From contig JAPLNL010000028.1 of the NCBI GenBank assembly GCA_026692905.1, positions 1-56,863 of the forward strand: DNA of 56,863 bases, in the 5' to 3' direction. Under the pieces are notes generated by a model that ran no database searches, was not told the DNA's origin, and saw only the letters and a program-made list of their open reading frames with translations. The translations under genes and the position numbers were made by a program. Positions 28,501 to 36,333 of this stretch are shown one piece after another. Source of the stretch: Planctomycetota bacterium. Its GTDB lineage: Bacteria; Planctomycetota; Planctomycetia; Pirellulales; Pirellulaceae. Positions within the stretch are counted from its first letter, which is position 1. The number at the start of each line of letters is the position of its first letter.

Positions 28501-29649
28501 GACGTCGATGCCGCGATCAAAATTGGCAAGTACTTGTCTGGTCAAGGAATGAAGAAGGATGCGCTAAGTGTCTTCCACGACGCACACCGTTCGAATCCAA
28601 TGTTGAAAGAGCCTCTTGAGCTTGGCCTAGAAATCAGCTTGGACATCCAAGACCAAGATGGCATTCGCTGGGCTAGCACAGGAATTCTTAGCCAAGCTTG
28701 GACAGACGATCATGTGCCGATGATTCAGAAAGCACTCATTGCTGCCGAAGCCGCCTACACCCGGCTCAAGAATGCCAAGGAAACCACCAAAATGGCCGCC
28801 TTTGAGCAAGAATTGAACCAAGCACAATTGCGGGACCTAATGGTCCGAGTGGTTTGGACTGGAGACGCGGACATCGATGTTTCCGTAGAGGAACCGACCG
28901 GCTCTGTATGCGACAAGAACAATCCTCGTACACTTGGTGGCGGATTGCACTTGATGGATGGATCTTCGCTGGACAAACCAAGCAAAGATGGTTTTTCCGA
29001 AATGTATGTTTGTGCGAGCGGATATTCTGGGCAGTATCGAATTCTTATTCGTAAGGTGTGGGGAGAAGTCTCGGGAGGTAAAGTGACTGTCAATTTGGCG
29101 ACAGATTTCGGCACACCAGACCAAAAGATTACTCAACACATCATTCCTCTGCAGCAAGATGCTGTTTTGGTAACGGAAGTAAAAAATGGGCACCGCAAGG
29201 AACCGATTGTCGAAGCGCAACTTGCTCAAGTGCAAAAGCGAATGAGTGAAACGGGTGCTGTGCTTGCCCAAATGGCTCCAACATCCTCAAGCGGTTCAAG
29301 CTCGTCCTACCAAAACTTGTTGCGATCACTTTACGGTGGACCAAATGGTGTTGGTGGAAATGGTCAAGGCGGAGTCGGTCCATTTATCGGACGCAATGTT
29401 GTTGGTTACAGGCCGATTCTGACCTTCATTCGTCAAGGTACGCAAATGTTTACGACAGCTGTCATCTCGGGTGACAGAAGATACGTGACCGTGGCCCCCT
29501 CTCCGAACTTCAGCGACATTATCGCTGTGGATACGTTCAATACGTTTACGGGCCAAACCGCAACCGGACAAGGCGGTGGCGGCGCGGGTGGCGGCGGCGC
29601 ACAGGGTGGTGGAGGTGGCGGCGGTTTCGGCGGCGGCGGAGCACAGTAA
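25504..29649 (+). CDS. Exported VWA / STN / Gly-Met-rich / DUF2135-like mosaic protein
   Basis: 1381 residues from ATG 25504, chosen because GGAG lies about 13 bases upstream and a basic, then hydrophobic signal peptide follows (VFGLGLVVGTGLPGFSAEA); ATGs at 25429 and 25456 are alternatives. Domains in order: a von Willebrand factor A domain (about 70-240) with the metal site DTSAS, a T in LGTTDL and LGDG; a helical TPR-like part (about 360-400); a Pro/Asp linker; a charged coiled-coil stretch (about 500-660); an STN-like domain (about 735-815) with FRDQYGIPIVIDDKAL and LTYVIEDEVMRITSK, as in secretins and TonB receptors; a run of GGM/GGGM repeats (about 835-881); and a DUF2135-like domain (about 1108-1203, WTGDADIDVSVEEP). 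It ends in a Gly-rich tail. Probably a large periplasmic or surface protein; function unknown. A terminator follows. Confidence 0.88.
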   Translation: MSSRTISAIPKRLFRATLSSVFGLGLVVGTGLPGFSAEAINNRLVTYQDDGKTLFALSLLPTQELAAKSLPRVCLIVDTSASQNGDFRTDSIEIAKSIVEALPSTSMVSLFACDVEPTLLSAASAPNAESIAAGFKKLEMRIPLGTTDLAAALRAAVKEFGKQQDGSIIYLGDGMHLCNLLNTREFESLINEMRETRTSVSSMAIGPKTDCELLSTICNHTGGKIFVRQGITDATCQQIGDALAKVALEPVFWPTKSTWPKGVATFLPTQLPPLRLDRDSIVVGSLKEDAVAGSLQLDGIVGGKSSSMRWELKSEPSNPDFAFLAQVVTKSTPNAGLMMPTAGSAALQELGAVLASSSDQLVKDARFALNSGDTDAAINIAKEAIKRSPNNLAAQTVLAAAEETKKPAKPVKTESASPKIVKFISFQVPEDPFADPPKGDATPAQEDDMPATTNPFSDDSVPATPAQPATGSGLDLPRAPSPFSQASDPFGELSAANELLAEDEGMRRVIAQQLESQVKSELSLARNSKDPTSAKISLKGLQDQIRRSSELDAAGRARLEAQISTAIQAAARAEANQRERISRTEAVQSSQSASRRLLAETERRNATVQQLVERYNSLMAQQMFTQANNEIAPQITAIDRDTVIDRVTNIESAMASNEQLIMDVVKKRSRAFVDSLYLNEQALVPFVDNPPIVYPPADVWQALSARRLERYGSIDLSGGKESERKIYRALNEKGDVSFNATPLSGVMKIFRDQYGIPIVIDDKALEAENITPEEPITLELPTVSFRSALKLILEPLQLTYVIEDEVMRITSKKTSANVVRVYPVGDLVVPVSSMGGGGMMGGMGGGMGGMGGGMGGGMGGGMGGGMGGGMGGMGGGMGGMMKVDDQPSKGQPSKSVEKSASQLVEELVASEGGERLVAEAALKSWVVNKMMLAKRASMSNQDQEVRKHFQDVIDTIGDAMRKTLPAAWMYQALSTAMEGCEYPGSEIRRVLLSSIDFGADVDAAIKIGKYLSGQGMKKDALSVFHDAHRSNPMLKEPLELGLEISLDIQDQDGIRWASTGILSQAWTDDHVPMIQKALIAAEAAYTRLKNAKETTKMAAFEQELNQAQLRDLMVRVVWTGDADIDVSVEEPTGSVCDKNNPRTLGGGLHLMDGSSLDKPSKDGFSEMYVCASGYSGQYRILIRKVWGEVSGGKVTVNLATDFGTPDQKITQHIIPLQQDAVLVTEVKNGHRKEPIVEAQLAQVQKRMSETGAVLAQMAPTSSSGSSSSYQNLLRSLYGGPNGVGGNGQGGVGPFIGRNVVGYRPILTFIRQGTQMFTTAVISGDRRYVTVAPSPNFSDIIAVDTFNTFTGQTATGQGGGGAGGGGAQGGGGGGGFGGGGAQ

Positions 29650-29680
29650 CGAGCCTGCCAAGAAAGAAGCAATAAAAACG

Positions 29681-29712
29681 AAAACCGCGAGTAACAACTC
29701 GCGGTTTTTTGT
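29681..29712 (+). terminator. Rho-independent terminator after the VWA gene
   Basis: Stem AACCGCGAG / CTCGCGGTT with a six-base loop TAACAA, followed by a run of Ts, 32 bases after the stop. This is the cleanest intrinsic terminator in the window and implies that the next gene has its own promoter. Confidence 0.88.
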
Positions 29713-29845
29713 TGCGCTGAAGACCAAGATTTAGCCCGTCTCACCCTTTGTACCAAGTCCATGTTGCATGTTAGGATATCTGCGGCAGGGGTCGGTAGGT
29801 TCTTGCAAATTTCGGACGAAACCTCTGTCTGGTAAAAACATCATC

Positions 29846-32668
29846 ATGAGCACAAGAATCAACCTCTCCTTGATTCCCGTAATCAAGCTGCAGGCCGCTG
29901 TAATGCCGGTTCTCCTTCTAGTCGTTACTAACTTGGCTATGGCGAAGGATGTCGACTATCAAAGCGAGATCAAACCCCTTTTTACCAAATACTGTGTTGG
30001 ATGCCACAACGACAAGGATAATGAGTCCGAAGTGCAATTGCAGTCGCTTGCTCAAATACGAAAAGGAGGCCCCAAAGGTTCCCTCCTCGATGCCAAGGAC
30101 TCGGCATCACCCTTGCTGACAAAGGTGCTTATCGGTACTCATGAACCGAAGATGCCACCTTCGGAGTCGCCGCAACCGACTGCTGTTGAAATTGCTTTGA
30201 TCCAAAAGTGGATTGAACAGGGGGCGAAAGGAAGCGACGAACACCAAAGCCTAAAATCAAGGCTGAGCCAGATCAATGTGCCATCGGCGTTTACCGGCTC
30301 TGCCCCCATCACCGCAATTGGTAGTGCGCACGGTGAATCGCTTTTGGTTGGACGATTTAATTCCGTTTATTACAAGCAAGGGCAGTGGAGTGAGCAGCTC
30401 CCATTTGACATTGTCGGTAAAGTCAGCCAAATAAGAACGACGCAGGACCGCCGCTTTACCGTTGTCGCATCGGGATTACCTGGCATTGGGGGGCAAGCAA
30501 CGGTTCTCGAAAATGGTGTTGGGATTGCAAAGTCGAAATGGTTAAGAACAGTTGAGGGCCATCTAGACACTCTTTATGCTGCAGTGCTGAGTCCCAATGC
30601 GGAAGTTTTAGCCACCGCAGGCTACGACAAAGTAATCATGCTTTGGAGCATGGAAGATGGCCGTCTGTTACGAAAATTGACGGGTCACAATGGAGCTGTT
30701 TATGATCTCGATTTCGATGCGACAGGGCAAATTCTAGCATCGGCCAGCGCTGACGAAACGATCAAGATTTGGAGAGTCGACACAGGGGAACGACTCGACA
30801 CACTGGGGCAATGCGAAGCGGAACAATATGTAGTTCGGTTTGATTCCCTTCGAAATCGAGTTCTCGCAGCGGGTGCTGATAAACGCATTCGCATTTGGAA
30901 AATCCTCTCCACGAAAACTCCATCTGTCAGCCCAATGTTGTATTCGATCTTTGCACACGAAGGGTCGGTGACTCAGCTAAATTTGAACTCGGATGGAAAG
31001 TTACTTGCGACGGCTGGAGAGGATAAATCAGTCAAGATTTGGGATGCGGAAAACGGTTCCCTGATTGGCGTTGCAGGTGAAATTGACGAGGTCCCCTCGG
31101 GGCTTATATGGAATGCGGACCAGTCGCATCTGATGATCAGCACCTTAAGCGGCAAACTCACCCAACTGGACCTAAAAGGGCTGTTGGTTACGAACCGGCC
31201 CAAAGTTGCCGAGAGCCTGTCGTCAAGTAACCTTGCAATGATTGATGTTCCAAACCAATCGATCGAGAAGCTTGAGGAGGCCACAGGGCGACACTCCGTT
31301 GCAACCCCTCAACCTATTTCGGGCCCGTGTGAAATCACTTCTGTTCTTAGCTTAGAAGATATGTCTGGCGATTCTGCTGGCGATTGGTACTCATTTGACG
31401 CCAAAGCTAGCGAGCCGTGGGTGATCCAAATCGATGCAAGCCGCAATGGCTCGCCACTCGATAGCGTTCTCGATGTGCTGGATCAAAAAGGGGAACCCAT
31501 TGTTCGAACGCGGCTTCAAGCGATACGCGAAACGTATTTCACTTTCCGAGGCAAGGACTCAACGAACCCAGATGACTTCCGCTTGCATCGCTGGGAAGAC
31601 ATGGAGCTGAACGAACTGCTTTATGCTGGCGGTGAGGTGGTAAAGCTTTGGCTGTACCCACGCGGTCCTGACTCTGGGTTTAAGGTTTATCCAGGTGTGG
31701 GTGCGCGATTCACTTTTTTTGACACGACGGCAACAACCCACGCCCTCAACGAGCCAGCTTGGATTGTGCGCGAGTTGACGGATGGCGAGCCAGCTATTCC
31801 CAACGGTTTACCGGTTTTTCCGATTTTCTATACCAACGATGACGAAGCGTCTCGCCAATCAGGCAAAGATAGTCTCGTCACATTTACCCCCAAATCGGAT
31901 GGGAGGTATTTCATCCGAGTCCGCGATTCGCGAGGACAATCGGGCGATAACTACAAGTATAAGCTTACGCTACGACGTCCAATGCCAAGATATCAATTGC
32001 GGGTGGAACAAAAAGAAGTAACGCTTCGCCCGGGAGTAGGGGCAGAGTTTGATATCGCGGCAAACCGCTTTGATGGCTGCGAAGGCGACATCCAAATCAA
32101 CATCGAAGGCGTTCCAGAGGGAGTTCGATTGTCGCAACCTCTCTCGATTCAAGCCGGACAGGCGCGGGCGATTGGTTTAATGCATTTGCCAGCAGAATTG
32201 GCGGGGACGATGAAAGAGTTTACGATCCAAATTACGAGCCACACGATGGTGGGAAACCGAAAGATTTCGGACGAGCAGAAACTATCCTTGTTGGTAAAAG
32301 TGAGCGACAAGCCAACAATGCAGATCAAGGTGGTTGCGAAAGATCAAGGGAGAGAAGCTCCGTTTCTATCGGAATTAGTCATTCGCCCAGGACAAACTAT
32401 TTCCGCGAACCTTGTGATTGAGCGAGGTGAGAACAAAGGAGATATTTCTTTTGGCGGCGACGATAGCGGACGGAATTTGCCGCACGGTTGTTATGTGGAC
32501 AATATTGGCCTAAGCGGCTTGCTGATTCCAGCCGGCCAGTCGGTTCGAGAAGTCTTCCTGACTGCCGCACCATGGGTTGACCCCCAAACTCGAATGTTCC
32601 ATCTTCGGGCGAAAGTGGACGGCAATCCAGCAACGTTGCCCATCCAAATTCGAGTTGTCAAACCGTAG
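29846..32668 (+). CDS. Exported c-type cytochrome with WD40 repeats
   Basis: 940 residues from ATG 29846; an upstream ATG at 29768 is open but would put polar sequence before the signal peptide. After the signal peptide (VMPVLLLVVTNLAMA) comes VDYQSEIKPLFTKYCVGCHND: a C-x-x-C-H heme site (Cys50, Cys53, His54) in the planctomycete cytochrome C (PSC1-like) context, then ASPLLTKVLIGTHEPKMPP. Residues about 200-470 contain WD40 repeats (GHNGAVYDLDFDATGQILAS, SADETIKIWR, GEDKSVKIWD), a beta-propeller for protein contacts. The C-terminal half is beta-rich and resembles bacterial pre-peptidase type domains. Likely a periplasmic electron-carrying or sensing protein. Substrate and partner unknown. Confidence 0.9.
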   Translation: MSTRINLSLIPVIKLQAAVMPVLLLVVTNLAMAKDVDYQSEIKPLFTKYCVGCHNDKDNESEVQLQSLAQIRKGGPKGSLLDAKDSASPLLTKVLIGTHEPKMPPSESPQPTAVEIALIQKWIEQGAKGSDEHQSLKSRLSQINVPSAFTGSAPITAIGSAHGESLLVGRFNSVYYKQGQWSEQLPFDIVGKVSQIRTTQDRRFTVVASGLPGIGGQATVLENGVGIAKSKWLRTVEGHLDTLYAAVLSPNAEVLATAGYDKVIMLWSMEDGRLLRKLTGHNGAVYDLDFDATGQILASASADETIKIWRVDTGERLDTLGQCEAEQYVVRFDSLRNRVLAAGADKRIRIWKILSTKTPSVSPMLYSIFAHEGSVTQLNLNSDGKLLATAGEDKSVKIWDAENGSLIGVAGEIDEVPSGLIWNADQSHLMISTLSGKLTQLDLKGLLVTNRPKVAESLSSSNLAMIDVPNQSIEKLEEATGRHSVATPQPISGPCEITSVLSLEDMSGDSAGDWYSFDAKASEPWVIQIDASRNGSPLDSVLDVLDQKGEPIVRTRLQAIRETYFTFRGKDSTNPDDFRLHRWEDMELNELLYAGGEVVKLWLYPRGPDSGFKVYPGVGARFTFFDTTATTHALNEPAWIVRELTDGEPAIPNGLPVFPIFYTNDDEASRQSGKDSLVTFTPKSDGRYFIRVRDSRGQSGDNYKYKLTLRRPMPRYQLRVEQKEVTLRPGVGAEFDIAANRFDGCEGDIQINIEGVPEGVRLSQPLSIQAGQARAIGLMHLPAELAGTMKEFTIQITSHTMVGNRKISDEQKLSLLVKVSDKPTMQIKVVAKDQGREAPFLSELVIRPGQTISANLVIERGENKGDISFGGDDSGRNLPHGCYVDNIGLSGLLIPAGQSVREVFLTAAPWVDPQTRMFHLRAKVDGNPATLPIQIRVVKP

Positions 32669-32697
32669 GCAGTAACTTTGACTAGGACGATTACGCG

Positions 32698-32745
32698 AAG
32701 TACGACGGCAACTTTATGTTGCTAGGCTGGCGTACTTTTTCGAGA
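32698..32745. terminator. Possible bidirectional terminator
   Basis: Imperfect inverted repeat AAGTACG ... CGTACTT with an inner GGCAAC/GTTGC pair, ending in TTTT on the + strand, between convergent genes. It overlaps the last codons of the MR/MLE gene. The stem is interrupted, so this is weak. Confidence 0.3.
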
Positions 32746-34108
32746 GCATGTTTCTAGGCCAAGCGAAGCCTATGCCTTTTCCTTCTAGCAATTCTGTTGG
32801 AACCACGCCACCAAGAATTTGGAACATTGGGCGATAAAGTGATTCCCAATCTTTGTTGCCTGCGGGACAATACTGGCGACCATTGCCTTCTACTGCCGTC
32901 ACCCCAGAGATTCTTGAAGCCAACGCAGCCGAAGTCAAAAAGGAAGCTCCAACGCAGGTTAGATCCTGGACGTAGATCTTCATACCGTAGTGCTTGGCCG
33001 CGGCAGAGAACAGCAACGAATCGCTAATCCCTTTACAAGCCTTAATGGCGATGCCAGAATAGCCTTGTTGTTTGGCAAACACGAGCGAATCCAAGTCCGT
33101 CAATGATTCATCGATGACGACCGGTTTGAGTCTGCTGACACGGTGCATTGTGACTTCTTTGCGAGCTCGAAGATCGCGTTGCATTGGCTGTTCAATGTAG
33201 TGCAACTTTTGCGTTGAGTCCTTGGACAACCGGTCCAATCGCTCTAGGAAGTCAATAACATAATCTTCGTTTTCGCAAGCTTCGTTAAAGTCGATGGAAT
33301 AGGACCAATCGCGAGTTGGCGCACATCGCATCGCGATGCGATCGATTTCGAAGACACGGCCGACGTCCGCGTCGAGATCCTGGCCGGTTATCTTGACTTT
33401 GAGGTGAGAAAGCTGTTGCTTGTTGATCCACTCCTCTAAGGTTTCAGGCAGCCCGTCTCCCACCTTGCGATTCAAATCGGCAGCGGAAAGCGGGTCAAGC
33501 GATCCAACCAAGTGGTACAAATTCAAAGTCGATGAGGCTTTTGGCAGGATTGCATCGCTGAAGTGCTTGCCAACGAAATCCTCCCCCAACCAAGGCGATA
33601 GGTCGGAACCGATGATTTCCGGCGTTAACAGATTGAAACTGTTGGTGTTGTGCAATCTACCGAATGCGTCGTGCAATGCGATGTCGGTGCTAGACATCGC
33701 CAATGCGACGGCCAAATCCGGGATCGGTTCTGTCAGCTTCATCGCTGTGGCCAGATCGACGGCTTGCTGCTTGGCGATGATCTTCAATTGGGTCGCCAAG
33801 GCAATCGGGTGCCCGGCAGGATCGAGGCTGGTAGCCGCTTGCGCGATCTTTTCCGCTAGCCCAACCACGATTCGCAAGACTTGCTCAGGTGTTAGCGTTT
33901 TGCTCGGCCATGCCCAAGCTGTCCCCATGGTCATTTCACCCATGCCGAAAGCGGTCTTCTTTTTGCTCTTGTCCTCAATCGTGACAGTCGTACGGAAAAC
34001 CGTCACATCCTTGACGACTCGTCCGCCAAATTTGAGTGGCGACCTGTAGATAAAGGGGAATTTTTCAAATTCGGCTTCGGTGACGCTGATCTTGGAGTGC
34101 TTCGACAT
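32714..34108 (-). CDS. Enolase-superfamily enzyme (MR/MLE-like)
   Basis: 464 residues. The C-terminal barrel shows the mandelate racemase/muconate lactonizing pattern: LKVKI (Lys237, Lys239), first metal ligand region SIDFNEAC (Asp273), HYIEQPM with Glu306, VVIDESL (Asp333, Glu334), and IAIKACKG with Lys356. Two lysines on opposite faces suggest proton abstraction from a carboxylate substrate, either racemisation, epimerisation or dehydration. The N-terminal capping domain is longer than usual, which explains the extra length. Substrate cannot be read; sugar acids or dipeptides are typical for the superfamily. Start ATG 34108; it is divergent from the flagellar block. Confidence 0.85.
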   Translation of the reverse strand: MSKHSKISVTEAEFEKFPFIYRSPLKFGGRVVKDVTVFRTTVTIEDKSKKKTAFGMGEMTMGTAWAWPSKTLTPEQVLRIVVGLAEKIAQAATSLDPAGHPIALATQLKIIAKQQAVDLATAMKLTEPIPDLAVALAMSSTDIALHDAFGRLHNTNSFNLLTPEIIGSDLSPWLGEDFVGKHFSDAILPKASSTLNLYHLVGSLDPLSAADLNRKVGDGLPETLEEWINKQQLSHLKVKITGQDLDADVGRVFEIDRIAMRCAPTRDWSYSIDFNEACENEDYVIDFLERLDRLSKDSTQKLHYIEQPMQRDLRARKEVTMHRVSRLKPVVIDESLTDLDSLVFAKQQGYSGIAIKACKGISDSLLFSAAAKHYGMKIYVQDLTCVGASFLTSAALASRISGVTAVEGNGRQYCPAGNKDWESLYRPMFQILGGVVPTELLEGKGIGFAWPRNMLSKKYASLAT

Positions 34109-34291
34109 GATAACTGGGGTAAGACAGACAATTTTGAGAGAACAATGGGTCCGAGGGATAGCATACGGCCCAGGAATACCGCTTCGAAACCCCTAATGCG
34201 AGGAAATTCCGGGCTGGACGCAATTACGGCGACTTCGTACAAGTCAAAGTTGGGTACCTGTTTTGCCGTATCAGCCCAATCCACCAAACCT

Positions 34292-35614
34292 ATGTCCAGT
34301 GCATCCGATCAGCGAATTCGGCACGTTGCTATCGTGCTCCAAAGCTTAGACGCAGCGACTTCTCGCGGTCTGTTGAGCCAATTGCCCCCCGCGCAAAGCA
34401 AACTCGTTCGGCAGGCCATGGTCCAGATGGGAACCGTAACACCCCAAGAACGGGCTGCTGCGTTCCAATCCATGCAGGGACTCCTTAAGACGGCAGGCCT
34501 TCGCTCCTCCCCGCCACGTCCTTCCGGCAGGGAATTGCTTTCACCTGCCGCAGCCCTATTGGCGTCACCAAATTTAGCTATGAACGACCAGGTCGAGCTC
34601 AGCCGGGAGGCCATCCAGCAGCAGAATTTGCGGGAGGACCAGGATCAGAAAAATCCATTCGAGGAAGCCGGCAGTTGGAGACATATGCCCGCCGAAGCCT
34701 TGGCTGAAATCCTCCAGGGCGAGCGGCCAATCGTGATTGCTACCGTTTTCAACCAAGTTTCTGTCGAGCGGGCGACTGCAATTTCACAAGCGTTACCCAT
34801 GCAAGTCGCAGCTGCAACTCTGGCTGCCCTCCCAAATTTGCACCTGGCCGACCCCGATTTTTTGCAAGATATCCAGCTGGAACTGGAACGCAAGATTGGA
34901 TTGTATCAATCGCCGAAGAAGGCAAGCGCTGAGGGGATTAACAAACTGCAAGCCATAGTGGCCAGTTTGCCTGCTGGCCAGCAAGACAGCTGGACACGAG
35001 CCATCTCGCAATCGAACCCAGTATTGGGAGCCAAATTAGGCTGGAGCATGGTTGGCAATTCAGCGACCGAACAGAGCAACTCAGCTCCACCAACTCCTGT
35101 CGCAACCGATACTGCCTTCGTCGGTTCCGCGACGCCAACAGCTGTGCAAGCTATTTCCTCAAATGACCTAGTCGACGACATCTTCGATTCATCGATGGTG
35201 CTACCCTTCCGCCCCATCGCAGCAGCAGGAGCTAGTCGCAAACAACGAACTGCGCCCGAGCCTGCGGAAGATATAGATGAAAAGACGCCAGCAATACCTG
35301 TGCTGCAGGATTTGCTGCAGTTCTCAGACAAGGACTTTGTGGCAGTACTGCATGCTTGCGAACCACAGACCGTTCTTCTGGCGATTAGTGGTGCATCCCA
35401 ACCATTTATCAAGCGAGTTGAAAAACTGATTCCATCCAAGGACGTAAAGCGTCTTCGAGCGCGACTTAGCACATTAAGTCCGATTCAATTGCGAGAGGTC
35501 GATGCGGCGCAAAAGGAACTCGCGAATACCGCTTTACGCATGCTGGAAAGTGGGGAGATCGGTGCGACCGCCAGTGTCTCCTTTACCGCTGTCTCCTTTA
35601 CCGCTGCCGCATAA
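34292..35614 (+). CDS. fliG: FliG-like flagellar motor switch protein
   Basis: 440 residues from ATG 34292, chosen because the FliG-like sequence starts there (MSSASDQRIRHVAIVLQSLD); an upstream ATG would overlap the divergent gene. The N-terminal part (IRHVAIVLQSLDAATSRGLLSQLPPAQ) resembles the FliF-binding domain. The middle (LAEILQGERPIVIATVFNQV, then ALPMQVAAATLAALPNL) matches the FliG armadillo segment, but its EHPQ is replaced by ERPI. The end (LLQFSDKDFVAVLHACEPQTVLLAIS, then LREVDAAQKELANTAL and LESGEI) matches the torque domain. It is longer and more diverged than typical FliG (about 335 residues). First gene of the flagellar block. Confidence 0.82.
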   Translation: MSSASDQRIRHVAIVLQSLDAATSRGLLSQLPPAQSKLVRQAMVQMGTVTPQERAAAFQSMQGLLKTAGLRSSPPRPSGRELLSPAAALLASPNLAMNDQVELSREAIQQQNLREDQDQKNPFEEAGSWRHMPAEALAEILQGERPIVIATVFNQVSVERATAISQALPMQVAAATLAALPNLHLADPDFLQDIQLELERKIGLYQSPKKASAEGINKLQAIVASLPAGQQDSWTRAISQSNPVLGAKLGWSMVGNSATEQSNSAPPTPVATDTAFVGSATPTAVQAISSNDLVDDIFDSSMVLPFRPIAAAGASRKQRTAPEPAEDIDEKTPAIPVLQDLLQFSDKDFVAVLHACEPQTVLLAISGASQPFIKRVEKLIPSKDVKRLRARLSTLSPIQLREVDAAQKELANTALRMLESGEIGATASVSFTAVSFTAAA

Positions 35615-35656
35615 CGATACAAATCCAATTCCATTGTTCACTAGTCACAATCAGCC

Positions 35657-36331
35657 ATGGCCAGCGTAATCAAATCCAACGCGTTCACTTTGGGGACCAA
35701 TACGGCTCAGACCGAGGTGTTCAATTGGGAGGACGTCGCATCCAGGGCTAAACAGTACATCGACACTGTACGAGAGCAAGCACAACAGCTGCTGCGTGAA
35801 AGTCAAATCGAATGCACTCGCATTCAAGCTTTGGCAAAAGAAGAAGGAACGCGGCTTGGCGAAAGCCATGTCGAACGTTTGGCGATGCAAATGGCGGGTC
35901 AAATTGCTGAGAAAAAGGTCCAGGAAGCAGGAAGTAGCGTCAAGGCACTCTGCGAAGACCTCGAAGCAGCAACGCAACAATGGTTGCGACAATGGCAACA
36001 CGAAACCATCACCCTTGCCATTGGCATCTCCGAAAAGATCTTGTCTCGGCAAATCGAGTCCGATCCAAGCATTCTGATTTCTTGGATCGAAGATTCAGTG
36101 AGGCTTATCCAAGGACAGCGTCATATCTTGCTTCGAATCCACCCAGAAGATGCCGCCCGACTATCCACCGCCCTTTCTGAGTTGATTGAAGACATGCAAC
36201 CGTCTGTGGAGATCCAAGTCGTCGAGGACGTTGCGGTCGGGAAGTTCGGTGTGATTCTGCAAACCCCAGATACCACCATCGATCGATCGCTACAAACGCA
36301 ACTCAAAAGGTTAGTGGAAGAGCTTCAGTAG
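35657..36331 (+). CDS. fliH: FliH flagellar assembly protein
   Basis: 224 residues. FliH binds the ATPase FliI and restrains it at the export gate on the inner face of the membrane. The N-terminal half is a charged coiled coil (TVREQAQQLLRESQIECTRI). The C-terminal half shows the FliH/YscL features: LAIGISEKILSRQI, then ILLRIHPEDAARL and VEDVAVGKFGVILQT with the G-x-x-x-x-T-x-x-G-x-x-D-type ending. Start ATG 35657 is 42 bases after the fliG-like stop, and fliI begins two bases after its stop. Confidence 0.88.
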   Translation: MASVIKSNAFTLGTNTAQTEVFNWEDVASRAKQYIDTVREQAQQLLRESQIECTRIQALAKEEGTRLGESHVERLAMQMAGQIAEKKVQEAGSSVKALCEDLEAATQQWLRQWQHETITLAIGISEKILSRQIESDPSILISWIEDSVRLIQGQRHILLRIHPEDAARLSTALSELIEDMQPSVEIQVVEDVAVGKFGVILQTPDTTIDRSLQTQLKRLVEELQ

Positions 36332-36333
36332 TT

